Shown: positions 1 to 7,879 of the stretch, in pieces | Layout: each line of letters starts with the position of its first letter | Position numbering within the stretch: the stretch's first letter is position 1 | NCBI RefSeq assembly: GCF_001684965.1 | Contig: NZ_MAYG01000001.1 | Location: 1-64,000, forward strand | From: Chryseobacterium arthrosphaerae | Lineage (GTDB): Bacteria; Bacteroidota; Bacteroidia; Flavobacteriales; Weeksellaceae | Length of the DNA stretch: 64,000 nt | Reading direction: 5' to 3' | Position numbers and translations under genes: made by a program | Notes under the pieces: model-generated | Databases searched by the model: none | The model's input: the letters and a program-made list of their open reading frames with translations, nothing else | What the model was told of the DNA's origin: nothing

Positions 1-76
1 TTCCCATTCCGAACACAGAAGTTAAGCCCACCAGCGCCGATGGTACTGCTAACGCGGGAGAGTAGGCCGCCGCCAG
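1..76 (+). rRNA. rrf: 5S rRNA, 3' portion (5' end outside window)
   Basis: The first ~76 bases carry the conserved 5S core (CCGAACACAGAAGTTAAGC) and the late-5S segment GATGGTACTG followed by GGGAGAGTAGG. The 5' part is cut off by the window edge, and the exact 3' end is uncertain by a few bases. A strong terminator follows at once, as expected for the end of an rRNA operon read on the plus strand. Confidence 0.93.
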
Positions 77-94
77 TTTTTATTTTATTTTTAA

Positions 95-128
95 AAATCC
101 TTTATCATAACGATAAAGGATTTTTTTG
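95..128 (+). terminator. Intrinsic terminator of the rRNA operon
   Basis: A 12-bp perfect stem (95-106 with 112-123, AAATCCTTTATC arm) has a 5-base loop and runs into seven T residues. It lies directly downstream of the 5S rRNA. Confidence 0.9.
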
Positions 129-442
129 TTTTATATCCAAAGAAGTTCTCATCGGACTTCTTTATTTTTAATGCAGTTTATTCTTTTTGATGAGAACGGG
201 CTAAAGCCCGTCCCTATTGAATACTTTATGGCTTAATACTCCTATTATTATCCCTTACTCTCTTTTATCCAAATCCCAATCCTGTTCTTGTTCTATTCCG
301 GATTGCTCATTACTCATTACTTATTACTCATTATTAATCCATATCTGACGTTCAGTCGCACAACAAAAACTATTTCCCATTACAAACCTGTTTTACTCAA
401 ATAATTTCAATAAGTTTGTACTGGTTTTCTAAAATAATTATA
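129..442. other. Intergenic stretch with a palindrome and short direct repeats
   Basis: There is no gene in this 314-base gap. It holds the palindrome ACGGGCTAAAGCCCGT at 196-211, a copy of a dispersed repeat seen again near 29465 and 55235. A decayed ATGGCTTAATAC half follows about 18 bases later. Around 305-335 the motif CATTACT/TTACTCATTA is repeated. I see no convincing promoter for the downstream regulator. Confidence 0.6.
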
Positions 443-1765
443 ATGTCAGGAAACATTCTGATCATCGATGATGAGATCAAGCTCCTTAAGTTACTGGGCA
501 TGATCCTTTCCCAGGAAAATTTTAATGTAAAAGAAGCTTCTACGGCACGTTCTGCAATGACAATGCTTGAGCAGTATGATTTTGATGTTGTTTTAAGCGA
601 TGTCCGTCTGCCTGATGCTTTTGGAGTAGATCTGGTAAAGTCGATCAAGACTAAATATCCTCATTTGGAAATCATTCTGATGACTGCATTTGGTAATATT
701 ACAGATGCTGTTCAGGCGATGAAGAATGGAGCTTACGATTATCTTGTAAAAGGTGATGATAATGAGAAAATTATTCCCCTGGTATATAAAGCTCTTGATA
801 AAGTAAAAGATAACAGATCCAGGATCATTCAGCCTGCCAGTACTGCAAAAGGTTTTGAGCAGATCATCGGCAAATCTCCAGCCATTCTGCAAGCTAAAAA
901 ATTGGCTGAAAAAGTTGCTTTGACAGATGCTGCTGTACTTTTAACCGGAGAAACAGGTACGGGAAAAGAAGTTTTTGCCAATGCTATTCATGAAGGAAGT
1001 GACCGGAAGAAGAATAGTTTTGTGGCGATCAACTGTTCCGCATTCAGCAAGGAAATTCTGGAGAGCGAACTTTTTGGCCATAAACAGGGAGCTTTTACAG
1101 GAGCTCTGAAGGATAAGAAAGGTTTGATTGAAGAAGCCAATGGTGGCACACTGTTTCTGGATGAAATTGGGGAAATGCCTGTAGAACTGCAGGCCAAGCT
1201 GCTTCGTGTTTTGGAAACCAAAGAGTTTATCAAAATGGGAGAAACTAAAGTTTCAAAATCTGATTTCAGATTGGTGGCCGCAACCAACAGAGATCTGGAA
1301 CAGGAAATAAAGCAGGGAAACTTCAGAGAAGACCTGTATTTTAGACTGAATGTTTTTGAAATCACACTTCCCGCCTTAAGAGAGCGCAAAGAAGACCTGA
1401 AAATGCTGGCCAAGAATTTTATTGATCTGTTTTCAGGCAAACTGCATTTAACCTCTGTTGAAGTAACGCCTGATTATTACAAAGCGCTTGAAAAAAATGA
1501 CTGGAAGGGAAATATCCGTGAATTGAGAAATGCTGTAGAAAGAAGCTTAATTTTGATGGATCATAATACACTGGACGCAGAAAGCCTTCCTCATTATGCT
1601 GAAAGAGCCACGGAAAGCGATTCACTGAGCATCCGGTCGTTAGAAAAAATACATATCCAGAAAGTATTACAGTATACAAAAGGAAATAAGGCAGAAGCAG
1701 CCAGACTCCTTGAAATTGGTATTGCCACATTATACCGTAAGCTGGAAGAATACGGATTAAAATAA
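443..1765 (+). CDS. NtrC-family sigma-54-dependent response regulator of the kdp locus
   Basis: This is a 440-residue response regulator. It has an N-terminal receiver domain (acidic IDDE pocket, phospho-acceptor Asp53 in LSDVRLPD) and a central AAA+ domain with Walker A GETGTGKE, the sigma-54-contacting GAFTGA loop and Walker B FLDEIGEMP. A C-terminal Fis-type helix-turn-helix (GNKAEAARLLEIGIATLYRK) follows. An ATG at 416 is in frame, but the ATG at 443 gives the canonical start MSGNILIIDDE. The gene ends in its own terminator and lies just upstream of kdpFABC, where other bacteria carry the OmpR-type KdpE. I infer that it activates kdp with sigma-54 after phosphorylation by the kinase at 9081. 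Family assignment is certain; the target is inferred from context. Confidence 0.93.
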   Translation: MSGNILIIDDEIKLLKLLGMILSQENFNVKEASTARSAMTMLEQYDFDVVLSDVRLPDAFGVDLVKSIKTKYPHLEIILMTAFGNITDAVQAMKNGAYDYLVKGDDNEKIIPLVYKALDKVKDNRSRIIQPASTAKGFEQIIGKSPAILQAKKLAEKVALTDAAVLLTGETGTGKEVFANAIHEGSDRKKNSFVAINCSAFSKEILESELFGHKQGAFTGALKDKKGLIEEANGGTLFLDEIGEMPVELQAKLLRVLETKEFIKMGETKVSKSDFRLVAATNRDLEQEIKQGNFREDLYFRLNVFEITLPALRERKEDLKMLAKNFIDLFSGKLHLTSVEVTPDYYKALEKNDWKGNIRELRNAVERSLILMDHNTLDAESLPHYAERATESDSLSIRSLEKIHIQKVLQYTKGNKAEAARLLEIGIATLYRKLEEYGLK

Positions 1766-1788
1766 ATCAATTTATCATTTTAATAAAG

Positions 1789-1815
1789 AGCCTATCATTT
1801 TGATAGGCTTTTGTG
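1789..1815 (+). terminator. Intrinsic terminator after the regulator gene
   Basis: A 9-bp perfect stem (AGCCTATCA, 1789-1797, with 1801-1809) has a TTT loop and a T-rich tail. It separates the regulator from the kdp structural genes, so the latter need their own promoter between about 1816 and 1929. Confidence 0.85.
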
Positions 1816-1929
1816 TTTTTATGAGGATTATTGATTGTATGTAACTGTTTGTTTAGTAGTTGATTAAGTGTTTTGTTTCCAGATTGGAATTCCTTTTGGC
1901 ATATGGTATCTGAATAAAATATTTTAAAA

Positions 1930-2037
1930 ATGACAATTTCAAGAAAAACGTTTAAAAAACGGGAGCATTCCACTTTTAGTCTGCTGATGGTATCGTATGT
2001 ATTGTTGACTGTTTTAACCCTAATGATTAAGATATGA
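1930..2037 (+). CDS. Small single-span membrane protein, first ORF of the kdp operon
   Basis: A 35-codon ORF starts at ATG 1930. It has a basic N-terminus (ISRKTFKKRE) and then one hydrophobic segment of about 17 residues (SLLMVSYVLLTVLTLMI), the layout of a cytoplasm-in small membrane protein. Its TGA overlaps the next ORF's ATG (ATGA at 2034-2037), which suggests translational coupling. It sits between the regulator's terminator and kdpF. I recognise no family. Function is unknown; by position it could be an accessory peptide of the Kdp ATPase or a leader peptide. It is real only if conserved in related genomes. Confidence 0.55.
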   Translation: MTISRKTFKKREHSTFSLLMVSYVLLTVLTLMIKI

Positions 2038-2117
2038 TGCTCATAAGTTTAATTCTGCTGTTGGCAGTATTGTTTTGGCTTTTATATAAATCAGTTGAAT
2101 TTTTTGATAGAATATAA
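2034..2117 (+). CDS. Small membrane protein overlapping the preceding ORF, kdpF-like position
   Basis: A 27-codon ORF begins at the overlapping ATG 2034 (ATGATG; a second Met follows). It is almost entirely one transmembrane helix (LISLILLLAVLFWLLY) with a charged tail KSVEFFDRI. Only three bases separate it from kdpF. The Tyr-X-X-X-Glu-Phe-like tail is loosely reminiscent of KdpF, so it may be a diverged KdpF duplicate, but this is weak. The four-base overlap upstream and tight spacing downstream argue for a translated operon member. I recognise no family. Confidence 0.55.
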   Translation: MMLISLILLLAVLFWLLYKSVEFFDRI

Positions 2118-2120
2118 ATT

Positions 2121-2198
2121 ATGTGGAGTTTATTTTTCCTTTCAATACTTGCCTTTGTGTATATCTGTTATGTTTTAATGAAACCTGAAAAATTTTAA
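2121..2198 (+). CDS. kdpF: K(+)-transporting ATPase small subunit KdpF
   Basis: A 25-residue single-span peptide has a hydrophobic core and the KdpF-type C-terminus YVLMKPEKF (family pattern Y-x-L-x-x-PE-x-F). It ends six bases before the kdpA ATG, which is the standard KdpF position. KdpF stabilises the KdpABC complex in the inner membrane. Size, position and tail motif all fit. Confidence 0.85.
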   Translation: MWSLFFLSILAFVYICYVLMKPEKF

Positions 2199-2204
2199 AC
2201 GGTT

Positions 2205-3899
2205 ATGAATACAGAAATTTTAGGCATTATAGCAATGTTTGTCATCACATTAGTTATCGGGATATTTTTAGGTAAATACATAGCTAATGTATATGGATAC
2301 AAAAAAACTTTTCTGGATCCTGTTTTTGAGCCGGTTGAAAAGTTGATTTATAGAGTAGCGGGAATAAATCCTGACCGCCAGATGAACTGGAAACAGAATA
2401 TGTACGCCATGCTGACAATCAATCTGGTTTGGTTCATCATTGGATTTCTTCTTTTACTGAACCAATCCTGGCTTCCTTTAAATCCCGATGGAAACCCCAA
2501 TATGTCACCCGATCTGGCTTTCAATACAACCATTTCATTTCTGGTCAACTGTAATTTGCAGCATTATTCAGGAGAAACGGGCGTTAGTTATCTGAGCCAG
2601 CTTTATCTGATGTTTTTACAGTTTGTAACCGCAGCAACAGGAATGGCTGCAATGGCTGTCCTTTTCAAAGCTTTTAAAGAAAAGACCAGTACAGAATTGG
2701 GAAACTTCTATGATTTTTTCACAAAATCTATGGTCAGAATTCTGATTCCAATCAGTGTGATTGTTGCTTTTATCCTTTCTATGAACGGAAGTCCGATGAC
2801 TTTTGAAGGCAAAGACCATATTACAACACTGGAAGGTCAAAAAGTGGATGTTTCCAGAGGTCCTGTAGCAGCTTTTGTTGCGATAAAACATTTAGGAACC
2901 AACGGCGGTGGTTTTTTCGGGGCAAATTCAGCCCATCCTCTCGAGAATCCTAACTATATCACCAATATGACAGAGATGGTTACCCAAATGATCATTCCGT
3001 TTGCATTGGTATTTGCCTTAGGTTTTTACTTGAATAAAAGAAAACTTTCGTGGGTGATCTTTACCGTGATGACGGTCGGCTTTCTGGCGCTTGCCGTTCC
3101 GAATATTGTGAATGAAGCCGGCGGAAATCCTTTGATCACAAAAATGGGAGCAGACAGCAGTCTTGGCGCTATGGAAGGGAAGGAAATACGCTTCGGAAGT
3201 GCAGCATCAGGATACTGGAGCATTGTAACAACGGTTATTTCTACAGGTTCTGTAAACTCAATGCATGACAGCACAATGCCTCTTTCGGGAATGAATGAAT
3301 TGCTGGCGATGATGATCAACTGCTTCTACGGAGGTTGCGGTGTCGGAATTCTGAATTATTTCATTTTTATTATTCTCGCCGTATTTATCAGTGGCCTGAT
3401 GGTAGGAAGAACTCCGGAATTTATGGGTAAGAAGATTGAAGCCAAAGAAATGAAAATCGCTATGATTGTAGCTTTATTCCATCCTTTTTTAATTCTTGTA
3501 GGAACAGCCTTAACCGCTTATTTGCCGGAGTTCGGAGCAAAAACATTAAATAACCCGGGATTTCATGGCTTCAGTGAAATGCTGTATGAATTTACTTCTT
3601 CTTCGGCCAATAACGGATCCGGATTCGAAGGATTGGGAGATAATACCCCTTGGTGGAACATTTCTACAGGGATCGTATTATTACTGTCAAGATTTATTCC
3701 GATCATAGGTCCGGTAGCTATTGCAGGACTGCTGGCGCAGAAGAAATTTATTCCGGAAAGTTCAGGAACCCTGAAAACGGATACCGCAACTTTCGGGTTC
3801 ATGACACTCGCAGTTATTTTACTGATTGCAGCGCTGTCTTTCTTCCCTGCACTTACACTGGGACCTATTGCAGAACAGATACAGTATTTCTCTAAATAA
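2205..3899 (+). CDS. kdpA: Potassium-transporting ATPase potassium-binding subunit KdpA
   Basis: This 564-residue polytopic inner-membrane protein (about ten hydrophobic spans) has the usual length for KdpA (about 560). It contains the selectivity-filter-type loops of the superfamily of K+ transporters, notably LGTNGGGFFGANSAHPLENP, and the GNPNMSPDLAFNTTISF segment. KdpA selects and conducts K+ in the KdpFABC complex, which takes up potassium at micromolar external concentration. It is co-directional and tightly spaced after kdpF. The 171-base gap to kdpB is anomalous for this operon and holds a foldable element. Confidence 0.98.
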   Translation: MNTEILGIIAMFVITLVIGIFLGKYIANVYGYKKTFLDPVFEPVEKLIYRVAGINPDRQMNWKQNMYAMLTINLVWFIIGFLLLLNQSWLPLNPDGNPNMSPDLAFNTTISFLVNCNLQHYSGETGVSYLSQLYLMFLQFVTAATGMAAMAVLFKAFKEKTSTELGNFYDFFTKSMVRILIPISVIVAFILSMNGSPMTFEGKDHITTLEGQKVDVSRGPVAAFVAIKHLGTNGGGFFGANSAHPLENPNYITNMTEMVTQMIIPFALVFALGFYLNKRKLSWVIFTVMTVGFLALAVPNIVNEAGGNPLITKMGADSSLGAMEGKEIRFGSAASGYWSIVTTVISTGSVNSMHDSTMPLSGMNELLAMMINCFYGGCGVGILNYFIFIILAVFISGLMVGRTPEFMGKKIEAKEMKIAMIVALFHPFLILVGTALTAYLPEFGAKTLNNPGFHGFSEMLYEFTSSSANNGSGFEGLGDNTPWWNISTGIVLLLSRFIPIIGPVAIAGLLAQKKFIPESSGTLKTDTATFGFMTLAVILLIAALSFFPALTLGPIAEQIQYFSK

Positions 3900-3923
3900 T
3901 AATATAATTTACAGTCAATAATA

Positions 3924-4035
3924 AACCATTAAGGAGGCTGGATCAGGTAAGGAAACTAGTCTTAAACTTACTGAAACGTTCACTACAGAATATAATCCAT
4001 TCCACTCCTTATCATTTCAGTCTGCCTTGATGGTT
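3924..4035 (+). promoter_or_regulatory. Candidate structured RNA element between kdpA and kdpB
   Basis: Three nested complementary segments close one long rod. They are 3924-3934 with 4025-4035 (AACCATTAAGG/CCTTGATGGTT, 11 bp with one G-U), 3938-3942 with 4016-4020 (CTGGA/TTCAG, one G-U), and 3946-3952 with 4007-4013 (GGTAAGG/CCTTATC, one G-U). The enclosed tip is 3953-4006. No T-run follows, so it is not a terminator. It ends 35 bases before the kdpB ATG. It could be a cis-regulatory or mRNA-stability element, or an inserted palindromic repeat. It resembles no riboswitch class that I can identify. The pairing is read from sequence; the role is inference. Confidence 0.5.
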
Positions 4036-4070
4036 GATATTGGTTGCAATGATATAACTCTTTCAAAAAA

Positions 4071-6110
4071 ATGAAAAATCAATCACAAACATTGTTTCAG
4101 AAAGATTTGGTAAACGAAGCGATTAAGCAGTCTTTCGTAAAGCTGAATCCGAAAATTATGTTTAAAAATCCAGTAATGTTCCTGGTAGAGATCGGAACCA
4201 TTGTCATGTTTATCGTAAGCATGTTCAGTCTCACTGGTGATAAAACCCAGGGAAGTTTTTCCTATAACTTTTTAGTATTTATTATTTTATTTTTCACCGT
4301 CCTGTTTGCCAATTTTGCAGAAGCAATTGCAGAAGCCAGAGGAAAAGCGCAGGCTGATACTCTCAGAAAAACAAGAGAAGAAACTCCTGCTAAGCTTGTG
4401 GTGGACAACAAACCGGGATTTCAGGTAGAAACCGCACTGAAAATGTCTGCAGAAATGAAACTGGGAGATATTTTCCTTTGCGAAGCCGGAGATCAGATTC
4501 CTATGGATGGCGAGATCATTGAAGGTCTGGCAACCATTGATGAATCTGCAATTACCGGAGAAAGTGCTCCCGTGATCCGTGAAGCCGGAGGAGATAAAAG
4601 TTCTGTGACCGGCGGTACAAAAGTACTGTCAGACAGAATCAAGGTGAAAGTAACCACAAAGCCAGGAGAATCTTTTCTGGATAAAATGATCGCCCTTGTA
4701 GAAGGAGCATCAAGACAAAAAACACCAAACGAAATCGCATTAACCATATTGCTGGCAGGTTTTACACTGACCTTTATCATTGTTACCCTCACATTAAAGC
4801 CATTTGCAGACTATGCGCAGACACCGATTACGATTGCGGCATTTATTTCACTTTTCGTTTGTCTGATTCCGACAACGATCGGAGGTCTGCTTTCTGCAAT
4901 TGGAATTGCGGGAATGGACAGAGCGTTAAGGGCAAATGTTATTACTAAAAGTGGGAAAGCCGTAGAAACTGCAGGAGATATTGATGTCCTGCTGCTGGAT
5001 AAAACGGGAACAATTACGATAGGAAACCGTAAAGCGACACAGTTTCACCCTGCTGACGGAATTCAGCTTGAAGAGTTTATAAAAGCTTCTGCCCTAAGTT
5101 CTGTAGCAGATGAAACACCGGAAGGAAAATCAATCATAGAGCTTAGCCAGCTGAAATCAGAAAACCTTCTGGTACCGAATCCTGTTTATATAGATTTTAC
5201 GGCAGAAACAAGAACCTCAGGAATCGATTTTGAAGAAACAAGAATCCGCAAGGGCGCTTATGATACTATAAAAAAACTGACTGAAAAATCGGGCAATACT
5301 TTCCCGCAGGAAACGCAGGATGCTGTTACCAGAATTTCGGAAAACGGCGGAACTCCTCTGGTGGTATCCGTTAATGAAAAAGTCTGGGGAGTGATTGAAC
5401 TTCAGGATATCATTAAAACCGGTATCCAGGAACGTTTCCAAAGATTGAGAAAAATGGGGGTAAAAACGGTGATGGTAACCGGAGATAATCCTTTGACGGC
5501 AAAATTTATCGCAGAAAAAGCCGGAGTAGACGACTTTATTGCAGAAGCCAAACCGGAAGATAAGATGAACTACATCAAAAAAGAACAGCAGGAAGGCAAG
5601 CTGGTCGCCATGATGGGAGACGGAACGAATGATGCACCGGCACTTGCCCAGGCAGATGTAGGTGTTGCAATGAACAGCGGAACACAGGCAGCCAAGGAAG
5701 CAGGCAATATGGTAGACCTTGATAATGACCCTACCAAACTGATTGAAATTGTGGAAATCGGGAAACAGCTGCTGATGACAAGAGGAACGTTGACAACTTT
5801 CAGTATTGCAAATGATGTTGCGAAGTATTTTGCGATTATTCCGGCACTGTTTATAACATTTATTCCATCTCTTCAGAAATTGAATATCATGAACCTTCAC
5901 AGCCCGGAAACAGCTATACTGTCAGCTGTGATCTTTAATGCAGTGATCATTCCGTTCCTGATTCCGCTGGCCTTAAAAGGAGTCGCTTACAAACCGATCG
6001 GAGCCAGTGCATTATTGAGAAGAAATCTTTTAATCTATGGTTTGGGAGGAGTTATTGTACCTTTCATCGGAATTAAGATCATTGATCTGGTAATCAGTTT
6101 ATTTTATTAA
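4071..6110 (+). CDS. kdpB: Potassium-transporting P-type ATPase catalytic subunit KdpB
   Basis: This 679-residue P-type ATPase (E. coli KdpB is about 680) shows all the class signatures. These are the actuator TGES motif (ITGESAPV), the intramembrane [10 protein letters not shown] segment, the phosphorylation motif DKTGT with Asp310, the nucleotide-binding segment, and the hinge [10 protein letters not shown] then [21 protein letters not shown]. It hydrolyses ATP to drive K+ transport through KdpA. Its ATG follows the structured gap, and kdpC starts ten bases after its stop. Confidence 0.98.
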   Translation: MKNQSQTLFQKDLVNEAIKQSFVKLNPKIMFKNPVMFLVEIGTIVMFIVSMFSLTGDKTQGSFSYNFLVFIILFFTVLFANFAEAIAEARGKAQADTLRKTREETPAKLVVDNKPGFQVETALKMSAEMKLGDIFLCEAGDQIPMDGEIIEGLATIDESAITGESAPVIREAGGDKSSVTGGTKVLSDRIKVKVTTKPGESFLDKMIALVEGASRQKTPNEIALTILLAGFTLTFIIVTLTLKPFADYAQTPITIAAFISLFVCLIPTTIGGLLSAIGIAGMDRALRANVITKSGKAVETAGDIDVLLLDKTGTITIGNRKATQFHPADGIQLEEFIKASALSSVADETPEGKSIIELSQLKSENLLVPNPVYIDFTAETRTSGIDFEETRIRKGAYDTIKKLTEKSGNTFPQETQDAVTRISENGGTPLVVSVNEKVWGVIELQDIIKTGIQERFQRLRKMGVKTVMVTGDNPLTAKFIAEKAGVDDFIAEAKPEDKMNYIKKEQQEGKLVAMMGDGTNDAPALAQADVGVAMNSGTQAAKEAGNMVDLDNDPTKLIEIVEIGKQLLMTRGTLTTFSIANDVAKYFAIIPALFITFIPSLQKLNIMNLHSPETAILSAVIFNAVIIPFLIPLALKGVAYKPIGASALLRRNLLIYGLGGVIVPFIGIKIIDLVISLFY

Positions 6111-6120
6111 AATTTTAAAA

Positions 6121-6678
6121 ATGAAAAATCATATTGTTTCAGCATTCAGATTAACCCTTGTAATGCTGGTGGTTACAGGTATTTATCTTGGTGTTGTATA
6201 CGGAGGTTCTAAAATACTTCCCGACAGAGGAAACGGAGAAATTGTTTACAATAAAGGGCAGAAGCTGTACGCCAATATCGGACAGGAATTTAAATCTGAA
6301 AAATACTTCCACGGACGCCCTTCTTCCGTTAATTATAATGCAGCGGGAAGTGGAGGAAGCAACAAAGGCCCGAGTAATGAAGAATATCTGGAAACCGTAC
6401 AGAAAAGAATTGATACGTTGAAAATGAAAAACCCTGAAATGGGAAATGCAAAAGTTCCTGTAGAGCTTGTGACAGCAAGCGGGAGCGGGTTGGATCCGGA
6501 TATTTCTGAAGAAGGAGCTTTATACCAGGCAAAAAGAATTGCAAAAGTGAGAAACCTTTCTGAAGAACAGATCAGAAATTTAATCAATAACCAAACGGAA
6601 AAGCCGTTTCTGGGAATTCTCGGACCATCAAAAGTAAATGTTTTAAAGCTTAATATTGCTTTAGATCAGCTAAAGTAA
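6121..6678 (+). CDS. kdpC: Potassium-transporting ATPase subunit KdpC
   Basis: KdpC here has 185 residues with a single N-terminal transmembrane helix (LTLVMLVVTGIYLGVVYGG) and a soluble domain. Family hallmarks are FHGRPSSVNYNAAGSGGSN, VPVELVTASGSGLDPDIS and the C-terminal FLGILGPSKVNVLKLNIALD. KdpC is the periplasm-facing accessory subunit that raises the ATP affinity of KdpB. It starts ten bases after kdpB. Confidence 0.98.
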   Translation: MKNHIVSAFRLTLVMLVVTGIYLGVVYGGSKILPDRGNGEIVYNKGQKLYANIGQEFKSEKYFHGRPSSVNYNAAGSGGSNKGPSNEEYLETVQKRIDTLKMKNPEMGNAKVPVELVTASGSGLDPDISEEGALYQAKRIAKVRNLSEEQIRNLINNQTEKPFLGILGPSKVNVLKLNIALDQLK

Positions 6679-6700
6679 TTAACTAATTAACCAACTAACT

Positions 6701-6731
6701 AACCATGTCAAGATTTAATCCTGACGTGGTT
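6701..6731 (+). promoter_or_regulatory. Intercistronic hairpin between kdpC and the porin gene
   Basis: A 10-bp stem (AACCATGTCA, 6701-6710, with TGACGTGGTT, 6722-6731, one G-U) encloses an 11-base loop. No T-run follows, so it is unlikely to terminate fully. It may stabilise or process the kdpFABC mRNA and set the ratio to downstream genes. Confidence 0.55.
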
Positions 6732-6748
6732 AACATCCCCTAAACAAC

Positions 6749-7834
6749 GTGAAAAAATATCTAGTTATAAGTGCAGTATTGGGACTGTTTTTTGCCAAAG
6801 CCCAATCATCAGATTCATTAAAAACAGGAAATAAAGTGACATTTTCTGCCTATGCGGAACTTTTCTATACCTATGACTTTAATGAACCATCCGATCACCT
6901 CCGTCAGAATTTTTTATACTCATACAACAGGCATAATGAGTTGAACCTCAATCTGGGACTGGTGAAAGCAAATTATCAAAGTGATAACCTCCGGGCCAAT
7001 GTTGCCCTGATGGCCGGAACCTATGCCCAGGATAATATGGCAGCTGAACAAAATGCTTTACGCTATGTGAATGAAGCCAATATAGGGATCAGAATCTCAA
7101 AAAATAAAAACCTGTGGATTGATGCGGGGATTATGCCTTCCCATATAGGCTGGGAGAGTGCCATAGGAAAAGATAATATTAACCTGACAAGAAGTTTTGC
7201 AGCAGAAAATTCGCCTTATTTTGAAACAGGAGCCAAAATTTCTTACACTTCAGATAACGGAAAATGGTTTTTGAGCGGATTGTTACTGAACGGCTGGCAG
7301 CGTATTGCCAAACCGGAAGGAAATCAGAGCATCTCATTCGGGCATCAGGTAACATATAAACCGAATGACAAGATAACGCTCAACAGCAGTTCTTTTATCG
7401 GGAATGATAAAGCAAAAGCCGATAAAAGAATGCGGTATTTCCATGATTTGTACGGAAGTTTTCAGCTGACAGAGCGGTTCTTGGCATTATTGGGATTTGA
7501 TATCGGGGCAGAACAGGAATCAAAGGGAAGCAGCCGGTACAATATCTGGTACAGCCCGAATGTTCAGATGAAATATCAGCTTGATAATAAATGGGCACTG
7601 GCAGGACGACTTGAATATTATAACGATAAGAACGGAGTTATTATCAATACAGAAACACCCAACGGATTTCAGACCTTTGGATATTCTTTGAATGTGGACT
7701 ATGCGGTATTCAAAAATGTGGTTTTCCGTACAGAGGCAAGAGGTTTTACTTCCAAAGATGCCATTTTTGCGAAAAATGATGATTTCAGAAAAGGAAATTT
7801 CTTTGTGACAACAAGCTTAGCGGTGTGGTTTTAA
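6749..7834 (+). CDS. Outer-membrane beta-barrel porin encoded in the kdp operon
   Basis: This 361-residue secreted protein has a signal peptide (MKKYLVISAVLGLFFAKAQS), then many alternating amphipathic strands and a C-terminal aromatic end (TTSLAVWF) typical of outer-membrane barrels. It resembles the putative beta-barrel porin (OmpL-like, BBP2) group. The start codon is GTG at 6749, the only start giving the signal peptide. It follows kdpC by 70 bases and precedes kdpD by 45, so it probably provides an outer-membrane route for K+ under scarcity. The substrate is inferred from the operon only. Confidence 0.8.
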   Translation: MKKYLVISAVLGLFFAKAQSSDSLKTGNKVTFSAYAELFYTYDFNEPSDHLRQNFLYSYNRHNELNLNLGLVKANYQSDNLRANVALMAGTYAQDNMAAEQNALRYVNEANIGIRISKNKNLWIDAGIMPSHIGWESAIGKDNINLTRSFAAENSPYFETGAKISYTSDNGKWFLSGLLLNGWQRIAKPEGNQSISFGHQVTYKPNDKITLNSSSFIGNDKAKADKRMRYFHDLYGSFQLTERFLALLGFDIGAEQESKGSSRYNIWYSPNVQMKYQLDNKWALAGRLEYYNDKNGVIINTETPNGFQTFGYSLNVDYAVFKNVVFRTEARGFTSKDAIFAKNDDFRKGNFFVTTSLAVWF

Positions 7835-7879
7835 CCTCAAGTAAATGTGTTTAAAATAAAACTAAAAAGAATCAAATCA

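Noticed and set aside
1896..1912. Sigma-54 promoter TTGGCATATGGTATCTG
   Set aside because: The -24 half is good, but the GC of the -12 half is missing at the required spacing, so I do not list it as a site.
5217..5900. A 227-codon minus-strand ORF inside kdpB
   Set aside because: It is antisense to a certain kdpB frame with conserved P-type ATPase motifs.
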